A DNA stretch of 64,000 nt from Chloroherpeton thalassium ATCC 35110. GTDB lineage: Bacteria; Bacteroidota; Chlorobiia; Chlorobiales; Chloroherpetonaceae. The position numbers and the translations under genes were made by a program. The stretch is from positions 2,276,001 through 2,340,000 of the forward strand of contig NC_011026.1 in the NCBI RefSeq assembly GCF_000020525.1, written 5' to 3'. Below are positions 1 to 8,142 of this stretch, one piece after another. A model generated the notes under the pieces. The model did not search any database. It worked only from the letters and a program-made list of their open reading frames with translations, and was not told where the DNA came from. How positions within the stretch are numbered: the first letter of the stretch is position 1; the number at the start of each line of letters is the position of its first letter.

Positions 1-2
1 AA

Positions 3-722
3 GGGTTTTTCAATGACGAGAATTTTTTTGCCGATAAGGCCGATGCCTATCCTGAAATGGAGGAATTTGAGCCTTGGCCGGATGCGGAAAAGTTGGAGCG
101 AGAAAAAAACTTAATTGGGTTTTATGTTTCAACGCATCCATTGGAGCCCTATCGCCGCGATTACGAAGCGTTCGCGACTATTAAACTGTCGGATAAGGAT
201 ATTCAAAACAAGCGATTGCAAAAAGTGATTGGGGTGATTGTCGAGACGAAGAAACATTTCGATAAAAAAGGCAATGAGATGATGTTTGGCGTCATCGAAG
301 ATTTTACGGGCAAAGCGGATTTTACGGTATTTGCGAGCGTGTATGAAAAATTTGAGTCGGTGTTGAAAAAGGATTCGATTATCTTGTTAGTTGCCGAAGC
401 AGAGTTGCAGGAAGGCCAAATAAAATTGTTAGTCAATGAAGCCTTGCCGATTCAGAGCGTGAGGGAGCGATTTATCTCGGGCATTGTTTTGCGATTGGAT
501 TCTTCCGATGAAAGCTGTCTTGGAAAAGCAGCGAAAGTAAAGGAAATTTGTGAGGAAAACCAGGGCGGCATTCCTCTGAATTTTGAGGTGATAATTGAGG
601 AGGGCGATGAGCAGCAGCTATTGCAGTTATTTTCAAGAAACATCTCAGTTCAAGCCGAAAATGAGGTGCTGGACAAATTTGCAGCGGTTGTTGGTGAAGA
701 ATTTGTGAAAATCAGAGCTTAA
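3..722 (+). CDS. dnaE: DNA polymerase III alpha subunit, C-terminal part (5' truncated by window edge)
   Basis: The frame is already open at base 3 and the gene begins outside the window, so only about the last 240 residues are present. They match the end of bacterial DnaE: an EKNLIGFYVSTHPLEPY segment, the usual entry to the C-terminal part, followed by an OB-fold stretch (IGVIVETKKHFDKKGN, then FGVIEDFTGKADFTVFASVYEKF), and a tail domain. The polymerase catalytic palm and PHP domain would lie upstream. DnaE is the replicative polymerase subunit; the OB fold contacts single-stranded template. The gene ends 139 bp before trxA. No intein or frameshift is seen in the visible part. Confidence 0.93.
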   Translation, partial: GFFNDENFFADKADAYPEMEEFEPWPDAEKLEREKNLIGFYVSTHPLEPYRRDYEAFATIKLSDKDIQNKRLQKVIGVIVETKKHFDKKGNEMMFGVIEDFTGKADFTVFASVYEKFESVLKKDSIILLVAEAELQEGQIKLLVNEALPIQSVRERFISGIVLRLDSSDESCLGKAAKVKEICEENQGGIPLNFEVIIEEGDEQQLLQLFSRNISVQAENEVLDKFAAVVGEEFVKIRA

Positions 723-861
723 TTTAAAGAGAAAAGCATTTTATCAGCTCATTTCGCGTTGCCAAAAAAAGCGAATGAAAAAATTGCCTGATATGGCTTA
801 CTCAGCATTTTTTTTTATCTTTGCCGTATCGTTAGTCCTCAAATAAGAAATCAAAAAACTC

Positions 862-1188
862 ATGTCAAAATACTTAGTAGCGACCGACCAAAATTTTCAA
901 TCCGAAGTCCTTCAGTCAGATGTTCCTGTATTAGTTGATTTTTGGGCTGTATGGTGTGGGCCATGCCGTATGATTGCTCCTGTCATTGAAGAACTTGCCA
1001 GTGAGTATGAAGGCAAAGCAAAGATCGCAAAGCTCAATGTTGATGAAAATCCTCAGATTTCAATGGCTTACGGGATTCGCAGCATTCCGACTTTATTGAT
1101 TTTTAAAAATGGCGAGGTTGTCGACCAGCTTGTTGGTGCTGTTCCAAAGAATGTTATTGCAGGAAAGCTGAATTCGCAGTTGGCTTAG
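862..1188 (+). CDS. trxA: Thioredoxin
   Basis: A 108-residue protein, the normal length of a single-domain thioredoxin. The active site WCGPC lies at residues 31-35 with redox cysteines C32 and C35, the same numbering as the E. coli protein; the cis-proline is in RSIPTLLIF and the fold continues with [15 protein letters not shown]. It is a cytosolic disulfide reductase that receives electrons from thioredoxin reductase. It starts a tight operon: 3 bp separate it from the glutaredoxin-like gene and trxB follows 12 bp further on, so the electron donor and two acceptors are probably co-expressed. Confidence 0.97.
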   Translation: MSKYLVATDQNFQSEVLQSDVPVLVDFWAVWCGPCRMIAPVIEELASEYEGKAKIAKLNVDENPQISMAYGIRSIPTLLIFKNGEVVDQLVGAVPKNVIAGKLNSQLA

Positions 1189-1191
1189 TCT

Positions 1192-1443
1192 ATGGAAAAA
1201 GCGATCGTGATGTATTCCACGTCATGGTGTCCTGATTGTATTCGGGCGGAGTGGGTACTTAAAGATAAGAATTGCATCTATCAAAAAATTGATATTGAGT
1301 TGGATGAGCAAGCTGCCCAGTTGGTGATGAAATATGCAAACGGGAAACGAGTGGTTCCAACTTTGGTAATAACAGATGGTAATGGACATGAGCAAATTTT
1401 GGTTAATCCAAAGCCTCAAGAGTTAATTAGCGCAATAAATTAA
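1192..1443 (+). CDS. Glutaredoxin/mycoredoxin-like small redox protein (CPDC active site)
   Basis: An 83-residue single thioredoxin-fold domain. It starts with VMYSTSWCPDC, placing C13 and C16 in a CPDC motif, where classic glutaredoxins have CPYC and mycoredoxins CGYC or CPYC. The cis-proline is in KRVVPTLVITDGNG, and the C-terminus NPKPQELISAIN is typical of the NrdH/glutaredoxin-like group. It likely reduces disulfides or mixed disulfides in the cytosol. Being between trxA and trxB suggests that it is recycled by the thioredoxin reductase rather than by glutathione. The substrate cannot be told from the sequence. Asp in the third motif position should alter the redox potential. Confidence 0.85.
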   Translation: MEKAIVMYSTSWCPDCIRAEWVLKDKNCIYQKIDIELDEQAAQLVMKYANGKRVVPTLVITDGNGHEQILVNPKPQELISAIN

Positions 1444-1455
1444 GTTCCGTTTTTT

Positions 1456-2403
1456 ATGAGCACAGACGCTCTTCAGCAGCATTATAAAGTCGTAATTATT
1501 GGTTCTGGCCCGGCTGGGCTCACAGCAGCTATTTACGCAAGCAGAGCAAATCTTCAGCCGTTGGTCATTGAAGGTGTTCAGCCGGGGGGTCAGTTAATGA
1601 CAACGACGGATATTGAGAATTTCCCCGGATTTGCTCAGGGAGTTTCTGGTCCTAAGATGATGGATGAGTTTCGTGCTCAGGCAAAAAGATTCGGGGCGAA
1701 AATGATTTATGGTGAAGTCACTGGTGTAGCGTTAAGCCAAACGCCTTTTGAAGTTCAAATTGATGCGGAGAAAAAGGTTTTTGCAGACGTGCTAATTGTT
1801 GCATCTGGCGCAAGCGCACAGTATTTAGGATTAGCATCTGAAGAGAAATATAAAGGACTGGGCGTTTCCGCATGTGCTACTTGTGACGGATTCTTTTTTC
1901 AGGGAAAAGAGGTTTTTGTTGTGGGCGGCGGCGACAGTGCTTTTGAAGAAGCGATTTTTTTGACGAAATTTGCAACTAAAGTAACACTGATTCACAGGAG
2001 AAGCCAGTTTCGCGCCTCCCAAATTATGGTAAATCGTGCCGAGAGTAACGAGAAAATTACATTTCTTCTTGATTCGGTGATTGAAGAGGTGATAGGAAAT
2101 GGATCGCATGTAACGGGTGTAAGGGTAAAAAATGTAATAGATGGTAATGAATCGAACATGAAATGTGACGGTATTTTTATTGCTATTGGCCATACTCCGA
2201 ATACAAAAATTTTTGAAGGAAAGCTGAATTTAGATTCCAAAGGTTATATTATAACTAACGCAAAATCAACAGCAACAAGTATCCCTGGTGTTTTTGCCTG
2301 TGGCGATGTTCAAGATAATGTATATCGTCAGGCTGTTACTGCGGCAGGCACAGGTTGTATGGCGGCCATAGATGCTGAGCGCTATTTAGAAAATCTAAAG
2401 TAG
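1456..2403 (+). CDS. trxB: Thioredoxin reductase (NADPH, FAD)
   Basis: A 315-residue low-molecular-weight thioredoxin reductase. The FAD-binding Rossmann motif GSGPAGLTAAIYASRA is near the N-terminus, the redox disulfide CATC at residues 140-143, the NADPH-binding GGGDSAFEEA near residue 157, and the C-terminal FAD motif VFACGDVQD near residue 280. It transfers electrons from NADPH through FAD to thioredoxin. It is the third gene of the trxA operon, 12 bp after the glutaredoxin-like gene. The length and all key motifs are intact. About 140 bp of non-coding, AT-rich sequence separate it from the next cluster. Confidence 0.97.
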   Translation: MSTDALQQHYKVVIIGSGPAGLTAAIYASRANLQPLVIEGVQPGGQLMTTTDIENFPGFAQGVSGPKMMDEFRAQAKRFGAKMIYGEVTGVALSQTPFEVQIDAEKKVFADVLIVASGASAQYLGLASEEKYKGLGVSACATCDGFFFQGKEVFVVGGGDSAFEEAIFLTKFATKVTLIHRRSQFRASQIMVNRAESNEKITFLLDSVIEEVIGNGSHVTGVRVKNVIDGNESNMKCDGIFIAIGHTPNTKIFEGKLNLDSKGYIITNAKSTATSIPGVFACGDVQDNVYRQAVTAAGTGCMAAIDAERYLENLK

Positions 2404-2542
2404 AATGTGTGTATAAAGTAGTCCATTTGGAAACAAAAAAGTAATCTATGAGATTTGTTTTTTATTTGGCTACATAACTATATTTGGCTGTGTTTTAACG
2501 GGGTTTAGTTTATTTATTTGTTTTCACGCGTTAAATCATTTC

Positions 2543-4963
2543 ATGTGTATTATAACCAACCTTAATAAAGCATTGAATATTATAATAAGATATATATTTC
2601 TGTCATTCATATTCAGCGTTATGTTTCTTTCAAGTTCATCAGCGAAGCAGTATGGGCTTGAAGATATTTCTGTTAGTAGCAACGTGATTGGTTATGAAGA
2701 GTATTTAAATGATATTTTAGCAAAAGAACGATACCTGGAATATCTCTCGTCAAATTTGAAAATTAGCGTTTCTGAGAAAGATGGAGGTTTTAGAGCTGAT
2801 TATGAGAGATATGAAGCCAAACATGAAAAATATAGTCCTATTCTAATTGGTAACTATGGTTATAAAGGTGGATCAGAGGGACGTTTTTTTAATTTTGAAG
2901 AGAAAAAAGAATATGATCGTTTTGTTGAGTATTTAAGGTTTTACAACATAAAAAGCCTGCTGAAAAGTTATAGAAATGCTATTATCTACAATTCCTCGTC
3001 GTTAGAAGTTCGTGAGTTGTTTGAGAGAGAGGTAAATAGTGCTTCCAGAAGTTATAAAGTGGGGGATTATGCTACATCACGGCTTCAATTCGAGGATATA
3101 TATGAAAGTTATAAGCCTTTTTATAAAGAAAACTTAGATGAAGTTTTATTTTTATGGGCTGAGTCTAGTTTTGGTTTACGTTACTTTTCAGAAGCAAAAG
3201 AACTATACTCTAAAATTATTTCTGAGTACTCAAGTTCTAATAGAAAAGAACTCGCAGCATATAGAGTGATTTTTATGGATTATGTATATGATGATGCAAA
3301 TCAGTTTCTTTCTGACTTTAATAAGTATAGAGCAATATTAGAAAAAGATAAGATATTATGGGATAAATCTCTTTTAATTGCTGCTACGATTGAGTATGGG
3401 AATAAGCATTATGCTAAAGCTATAAGTTTATTAGATCAAATATCTCAAGATGTTGATAATATAGTGTATGTAAATTTTATTCGAGGCGTGATTTTTATTG
3501 AACTTAATGATATATCTGAAGCAAAAAAATCATTTAAAGACGTTACTAATATATCTATTTGGCCATGGAGTAATAAAATTAATTCTTATTTGAAAAACAG
3601 TGCCTTCTTGCAGTTAGGTTATATTAACTATAAAGAAGGTAATGAGTACATGAGTAAATATGAAGATGCTTTTGCAAAAGGAGATACAACAGCCAGCGCA
3701 TTAAGTTTAAGGCAGGATGGGGTAAAGCGGTATGAGAATGCTGAAAATTTTTTTGCAAGTGTTTCAAAAGGTTATGCAGAATATAGAGTTGCAGAAATAG
3801 CAAAACTCTGGACCGTGTTTAAAGAAAGTGATTATAGAGAAAGTAAAAAAAGCCTAGATAAATATTTAAACCATATTAGCTTAGAAGACGATTTGTATCA
3901 GGCTGTGTATTTATCTGGTTATATGACTCAAAAAAACAAGCCTTCCAGTTTAGATGAGTCTCTAAAAGATTACTATTATGTTTATAATGGAATGGCAGCA
4001 AATGAATATCTAAAAAAATATTTTTCTTATGTAAGAACGCTTAAGGAATTAAAAAATAATGTAAGTGTTTTTGTTGAGCACTCGGTTTCTCCTGCAGAAA
4101 AAAAAGCAGCTTCTTCGTTATATGAATTATTGAATGGTATAAATGAATTGCTCATTTTTAATTACAAAGATATTGTTAATTCTGAAAAAACAGTATTTAC
4201 TGAAAGTAAAAAGAATGAATTACAGAATTATTTGTATCGTTTAGGAGAGACAAAAGATTCTTTGGCTACAAATGGGTTTCTTAATCTTGCTAATTTTGCT
4301 CAAAGTTCTCTTGGCGCATTGAATGGTCTTGTCAAGATGAATGTAGAGCCTATATCCGATGATATCAAATTATTTTTAGAGCACGCAACTGTGTTTTTGG
4401 AAAATGAAAAAAAAGATTATGAAAATTTAATAGAGGAATATAAAAAACAACTAAATACTGAATCAGAAGTCGTGTCGTATCAGTTAGATGTGGCAAAAAG
4501 TGTTTCTGTGAAAAATGAAAAAGAAGCGGTTTTAATAGATTATTATGTGAATAATGCTAACTTAATAAAAAATAGAAACAGTTCTTTACAGACTTTGTTT
4601 CATGAAAAGTCTTTTTATGAAGATAATCATAACATTGAGAATACAGGAACGACGGCACAGTACGCATTTAGCGGGATGATATATGAACAGATAACAGGAC
4701 GGCAAAAGCAAATTGATAATTACAGGAAAATAGTTGGTTTGTTAAAAAATGCAGCCCGAAAGAAAATAGAGCAATTAGAGTTTTATTTAAAAGAAATAGA
4801 TAAGGATTATTCCGTAGGGCCAGGGTTGAGAAAAGTAGAAGAGTTGCAGCAGGAGTTTGATAATATTTATCAGGATTTTCGTCGTGCTTTTTTTGAAGGA
4901 ACAGAGCATTTGAAGATGACAACGGGTGGCTCAGATAGTAAAGAGGATAAAACGCTACAATAG
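2543..4963 (+). CDS. Exported TPR-like protein, first gene of the TolQR-type cluster
   Basis: An 806-residue protein without a recognised family name. A hydrophobic segment at about residues 13-32 (IIIRYIFLSFIFSVMFLSS) followed by Ser/Ala looks like a signal peptide. The body is helical with TPR-like stretches (residues about 165-260, for example ATSRLQFEDIYESYKPF and EAKELYSKIISEY) and the last 200 residues are charged and probably coiled coil. Codons are very AT-rich. It lies 43 bp upstream of the ExbB-like gene on the same strand, so it probably encodes a periplasmic partner of that machine. The start is uncertain: there is no clear Shine-Dalgarno sequence and other in-frame starts are possible. 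Confidence 0.72.
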   Translation: MCIITNLNKALNIIIRYIFLSFIFSVMFLSSSSAKQYGLEDISVSSNVIGYEEYLNDILAKERYLEYLSSNLKISVSEKDGGFRADYERYEAKHEKYSPILIGNYGYKGGSEGRFFNFEEKKEYDRFVEYLRFYNIKSLLKSYRNAIIYNSSSLEVRELFEREVNSASRSYKVGDYATSRLQFEDIYESYKPFYKENLDEVLFLWAESSFGLRYFSEAKELYSKIISEYSSSNRKELAAYRVIFMDYVYDDANQFLSDFNKYRAILEKDKILWDKSLLIAATIEYGNKHYAKAISLLDQISQDVDNIVYVNFIRGVIFIELNDISEAKKSFKDVTNISIWPWSNKINSYLKNSAFLQLGYINYKEGNEYMSKYEDAFAKGDTTASALSLRQDGVKRYENAENFFASVSKGYAEYRVAEIAKLWTVFKESDYRESKKSLDKYLNHISLEDDLYQAVYLSGYMTQKNKPSSLDESLKDYYYVYNGMAANEYLKKYFSYVRTLKELKNNVSVFVEHSVSPAEKKAASSLYELLNGINELLIFNYKDIVNSEKTVFTESKKNELQNYLYRLGETKDSLATNGFLNLANFAQSSLGALNGLVKMNVEPISDDIKLFLEHATVFLENEKKDYENLIEEYKKQLNTESEVVSYQLDVAKSVSVKNEKEAVLIDYYVNNANLIKNRNSSLQTLFHEKSFYEDNHNIENTGTTAQYAFSGMIYEQITGRQKQIDNYRKIVGLLKNAARKKIEQLEFYLKEIDKDYSVGPGLRKVEELQQEFDNIYQDFRRAFFEGTEHLKMTTGGSDSKEDKTLQ

Positions 4964-5006
4964 CAGGATTTTGGTACTTAATTAAATTAATTGTTGGAGG
5001 TTCAAA

Positions 5007-5783
5007 ATGGCTAAAAAGAACAAATTATTTCTTTGGATTCTCGTTTTTCTATCCCAGGCAACGGGATATGGTTTCTATGTTTTTACGGGGACTCAGCCTC
5101 ATGGTACAGTCTTAGCTAATTTACATGAGGGCGGTGCGCTCGTTGGTGTATTGATAGGGGTACTATTAATGTTGTTTATCGTTGTAACTGAGCGCTCTAT
5201 TTCATACAAAAAAGCAGATGGAAAAGGAAATCTTGATCAATTATTAAAAGCTGTTAAGCAGGATATCGAAAGAGGCGCTATTAACGAAGCTATGCAAAAA
5301 TGCGAGCGCCATAATAGTTCTATTTCTTCATGCATTATGAGCGGCTTGGAGCGGTTTAGATCATTAGATGAAGTTGAACCTCGTTTCAATGCAAAAATAT
5401 CTGAAGTTCAGAAAGCAATTGATGAATCTGCAAACTTTGAGTCAGCGCAGTATGAAACGAATTTGACTCCAATTAAAACGATCGCTACTATTGCTACTTT
5501 GATTGGTTTGTTAGGTACAACTCTTGGTATGATTCGTGCATTTGCTGCTCTTGCTGAATCAGGTGGTGCAGCTGATGCTACTAAATTATCAGCTGCTATC
5601 TCGGAAGCTCTTTTTAACACAGCGTTTGGTTTAACCGGTGCTATTTTAGGTACGGTTGCATTCAACTACTTCCGTGCAAGAATCGATGAATTTACTTACG
5701 CAATTGATGAATCTGCTTTTGAAGTGATTCAAACATTGACAATCTCTCGCCGTAATTTGATTTCAGAAAGAGTTCAAGGTTAA
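5007..5783 (+). CDS. MotA/TolQ/ExbB family proton-channel protein
   Basis: A 258-residue inner-membrane protein with a good ribosome site (GGAGG, 8 bases before ATG). Membrane spans are visible at about residues 5-25, 45-65, 153-175 and 195-215. The long cytoplasmic loop between the second and third spans (VVTERSISYKK onward) and the pair TIATLIGLLGTTLGMIRAF plus SEALFNTAFGLTGAILGTVAF are the signature of TolQ/ExbB/MotA. Together with ExbD/TolR proteins it would form a proton-driven motor. There is an extra N-terminal hydrophobic segment compared with TolQ. Two ExbD-like genes follow directly. Whether it is closer to ExbB, TolQ or the gliding protein AglR cannot be decided by eye. Confidence 0.92.
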   Translation: MAKKNKLFLWILVFLSQATGYGFYVFTGTQPHGTVLANLHEGGALVGVLIGVLLMLFIVVTERSISYKKADGKGNLDQLLKAVKQDIERGAINEAMQKCERHNSSISSCIMSGLERFRSLDEVEPRFNAKISEVQKAIDESANFESAQYETNLTPIKTIATIATLIGLLGTTLGMIRAFAALAESGGAADATKLSAAISEALFNTAFGLTGAILGTVAFNYFRARIDEFTYAIDESAFEVIQTLTISRRNLISERVQG

Positions 5784-5806
5784 TTTATTTTTCTTTGAAA
5801 CGAATT

Positions 5807-5839
5807 TTTAAAGAGCCCTTTTTAAACGGGCTCTTTAAA
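5807..5839 (+). other. Intercistronic stem-loop between the ExbB-like and first ExbD-like gene
   Basis: A perfect 12-bp stem (arms 5807-5818 and 5828-5839, core AAAGAGCCC/GGGCTCTTT) with a 9-base loop fills the gap between the two genes. No T-run follows the 3' arm, so it is not a textbook terminator. It could be a partial terminator, an RNase-processing site or a 3'-stabilising element that makes more channel protein than ExbD protein. Confidence 0.7.
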
Positions 5840-5855
5840 GTAAAATATAACAGCT

Positions 5856-6350
5856 ATGAATTTTTTTGGATTTTTGATGCATGGAGGTGAGGACGGTGTT
5901 GACCTTGCACCCTTGGTTGACATTGCATTCTTGCTGTTAACCTTTTTTATGATGACCACTACTTTTAAAGTAACGGATGATGTTTCTTTGAAACTTCCTA
6001 CTTCAACGTCTGAAGAAAAAGAGCCTTCAAACAGGTATGTGACTGTTACGGTGGGAGATAGTGCCTCTGGAAGCAAGATTGTGTTTAACGCCGATCTTCA
6101 ACATGTTAGAATAAAGGCGTTAAGCTTTGTAGGCATTTCCGAACAAGACGCATTTAGAACAACCGGATTCGAGCTTAAGCAAGAGCAATTATTAGGTGTT
6201 CTAAATGTGGCTCGTCAAGTTGAGCCAGGGCAAACTATTGTATTGAAAGCAGATCGACATGCGAAGTTTGGCTTGGTGCAGGATATAATGGTCATAATGA
6301 AAAAAGTGAATTTTAAAGATGTTCTACTAATGACAGAGTTAGAGCGATAA
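5856..6350 (+). CDS. ExbD/TolR family protein (first copy)
   Basis: A 164-residue biopolymer-transport protein with a short cytoplasmic N-terminus (MNFFGFLMHGGEDG), one membrane span containing the key aspartate in PLVDIAFLLLTFFMM, and a periplasmic domain of about 120 residues. In the family the span aspartate is the proton-carrying residue of the ExbB-ExbD channel. It is distinct in sequence from the second copy, particularly in the periplasmic part (KLPTSTSEEKEPSNRY). Two ExbD-like subunits next to one ExbB-like protein recall AglQ/AglS with AglR of the Myxococcus gliding motor. Confidence 0.9.
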   Translation: MNFFGFLMHGGEDGVDLAPLVDIAFLLLTFFMMTTTFKVTDDVSLKLPTSTSEEKEPSNRYVTVTVGDSASGSKIVFNADLQHVRIKALSFVGISEQDAFRTTGFELKQEQLLGVLNVARQVEPGQTIVLKADRHAKFGLVQDIMVIMKKVNFKDVLLMTELER

Positions 6351-6431
6351 GTTTTGTGAAATCACATTTGTGTATCAAATGATGTCATAAACTTTTGCTG
6401 GGCTATTAATCACACTTTAATAAGTTAGAGA

Positions 6432-7007
6432 ATGAGTTTATTAGAAAAGTCTCATGGTACGAAAGAGCAAATGCGTTTGGGAAAGACAAATGCGCAGGCT
6501 CGTCATGTGAAAAAGTTTAAAGAAAAATCTGACGAATCCTCACATGTGGATTTAGCTCCTTTGGTAGACATTGCATTTCTCTTGCTAACATTTTTTATGT
6601 TAACAACAACATTTGCTAAGCCAAATGTCATGGAAATGGGCTTGCCAGAAGATTCTAAAGGTGGAAAAACAGTTGATGTTAAGCCAGATAATGTGCTCAC
6701 GATAAGGATTAGCAAAACTGGTAAAGCTTACTTAAACCAAGGGCTTGATAAACCAAAAAATTTGGAATTTGACAAGATAAAAGATGAAATATCAAAATTT
6801 GTCAAATCTAACCCGTACATCATCACAACAATAAAAGTTGATAAAGACGCTGAATATTATGTGATGGTTGATATTGTTGATGAAGTATATAATGCCGGTG
6901 TCAGAAAGTTTGCATTGGCTGATATGAATGACAAAGAAAAAGCTGAAATTGATGAGATTGAAGCTGGTAATTCTGATACAGTCCAGAATAAGGATTCTGA
7001 AAAATAA
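6432..7007 (+). CDS. ExbD/TolR family protein (second copy)
   Basis: A 191-residue relative of the preceding protein with a longer basic N-terminus (about 45 residues, rich in Lys) before the same span motif PLVDIAFLLLTFFML. The periplasmic domain is followed by an acidic C-terminal tail (EKAEIDEIEAGNSD). The conserved span Asp is present, so it should be able to take part in proton conduction. The 81-bp gap before it holds only a weak hairpin. It ends 15 bp before the AgmX/PglI-like gene, which has an AAGGAG ribosome site in that gap. The two copies may form a heteromeric stator or serve alternative partners. Confidence 0.9.
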   Translation: MSLLEKSHGTKEQMRLGKTNAQARHVKKFKEKSDESSHVDLAPLVDIAFLLLTFFMLTTTFAKPNVMEMGLPEDSKGGKTVDVKPDNVLTIRISKTGKAYLNQGLDKPKNLEFDKIKDEISKFVKSNPYIITTIKVDKDAEYYVMVDIVDEVYNAGVRKFALADMNDKEKAEIDEIEAGNSDTVQNKDSEK

Positions 7008-7022
7008 TAAGGAGCATTTATA

Positions 7023-8039
7023 ATGAAAACCAAATCATTAGGGCTTAGCTCAGCACCTGAAGCAACTATTTGGTGGGCTGAGAAGCCTTTTGCATACCGT
7101 ATTAGGGATGATTATAGAAAACGAATGATTGTGGGCTATGTAATAGGGCTTGCAATTATTTTGTTAATTAATGCGGCTTATTTTATTTCTATTGCTTTAG
7201 AAGAAAAAGAAGACGTTGAACAAATTGTACAGGTGAAGATTGCGCCAGACTTGATTCCACCACCACCTCCAATTGAAGAGACTACTGGTGAGACAGGAGA
7301 AGGTGAAGGCGGCAGTGGTTCTGGCGGAGATATGTCTTCTTCAGAGGGTAGAAGTGCAGTTGCAAGTGCAGTTGCTGCAGGTGTCCAAGCTGGTATTGCT
7401 GAAGCATTATCTTCGGGTATTTTTGGTGAAGGTGGCGGTATTCCTACTGCAACAGAAGGGGCGCTTGGTACAGGTGAAGGTATTTTAAGTAATATTGGTG
7501 CCGGAGGTGGATTAAGAGGATTAAGCGGTTCAGGTTTGGGAACAGGATCTGCCGGATTTGGGTCTGGTGGTGACGTTGGATTTGGTGGTACAGGTGGTGG
7601 TATTGGTGGTAGCAAAGGAATTGGTGTTGGCGGAAAGGGCACTGGTTTAGGCGGAAGTGGCCGTAAAGGAATCGGTGTTGGCTCAAGAATGGGTAGTTTG
7701 ACTGTGCGAGCAGGCCTCAAAAGTATGAAAATTGGAGGCAGTAGTGGTCGTACGGCAGATGAAATATCACGAGTAATAAATGCTAACTCAGCCGCAATTT
7801 TAGATTGCTATAGTCAAGCAAAAGCAGTCGATGCCTCTTTAAGCGGCGGGCAGTTAGTTGTTAGCTTAATTATTCGACCTGATGGTGGTGTTGCTACGAC
7901 AAGAATCGTTCGCTCTTCTGTTAAGAATGTTCCTTTAGAAAAGTGTATAGAAACAAAGTTGCGTCGTTTTAGATTTTCTGCAGTAAGTGTTCAGGAGATG
8001 CAAAAAGTTGATGTGCCCTACGATTTTTCAGACCAATAA
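7023..8039 (+). CDS. Single-span Gly-rich energy-transducer-like protein with AgmX/PglI-type C-terminal domain
   Basis: A 338-residue TonB-like protein. It has a cytoplasmic N-terminus of about 37 residues, one membrane span at about residues 38-60 (IVGYVIGLAIILLINAAYF), a short proline run (IPPPPPPIEE), a Gly/Ser-rich linker from about residue 85 to 235, and a C-terminal domain of about 100 residues. That domain has paired cysteines C262 and C308 and the pattern AAILDCYSQA ... LVVSLIIRPDGGV ... LEKCIETKLRRFRF, as in AgmX/PglI C-terminal domains of Myxococcus gliding proteins. It would span the periplasm and pass motion or force from the ExbB/ExbD channel to the outer membrane. The low-complexity linker is the longest Gly-rich tract in the window. 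Confidence 0.82.
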   Translation: MKTKSLGLSSAPEATIWWAEKPFAYRIRDDYRKRMIVGYVIGLAIILLINAAYFISIALEEKEDVEQIVQVKIAPDLIPPPPPIEETTGETGEGEGGSGSGGDMSSSEGRSAVASAVAAGVQAGIAEALSSGIFGEGGGIPTATEGALGTGEGILSNIGAGGGLRGLSGSGLGTGSAGFGSGGDVGFGGTGGGIGGSKGIGVGGKGTGLGGSGRKGIGVGSRMGSLTVRAGLKSMKIGGSSGRTADEISRVINANSAAILDCYSQAKAVDASLSGGQLVVSLIIRPDGGVATTRIVRSSVKNVPLEKCIETKLRRFRFSAVSVQEMQKVDVPYDFSDQ

Positions 8040-8072
8040 TTATATAAAATATTTATAATACTGATGCTTTGT

Positions 8073-8115
8073 TTTAGCATATGGACAGAACTCGATATTC
8101 TGTTCATATGCTAAA
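8073..8115 (+). other. Long intercistronic stem-loop before the giant TPR gene
   Basis: Arms 8073-8090 and 8098-8115 pair over 18 positions with one G-T wobble (TTTAGCATATGGACAGAA against TTCTGTTCATATGCTAAA), with a 7-base loop. It lies 28 bases upstream of the next ATG and has no U-run after it. It is a second non-terminator-like hairpin in the same cluster, suggesting mRNA processing or translational control of the giant gene. Confidence 0.75.
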
Positions 8116-8142
8116 TTTCAAGCAAAAGTTTTTAGGAAAATT

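Noticed and set aside
7178-7720. Antisense Pro-rich 180-codon open frame
   Set aside because: It mirrors the Gly-rich linker (GGT/GGC codons read as Pro on the other strand) of the AgmX/PglI-like protein and has no start context or family match.
2543-8039. Classic Tol-Pal or TonB-ExbB-ExbD operon
   Set aside because: The channel proteins fit, but TolA, TolB, Pal and a TonB-type C-terminus are missing, two different ExbD-like genes are present, and the partner has an AgmX/PglI-like domain.
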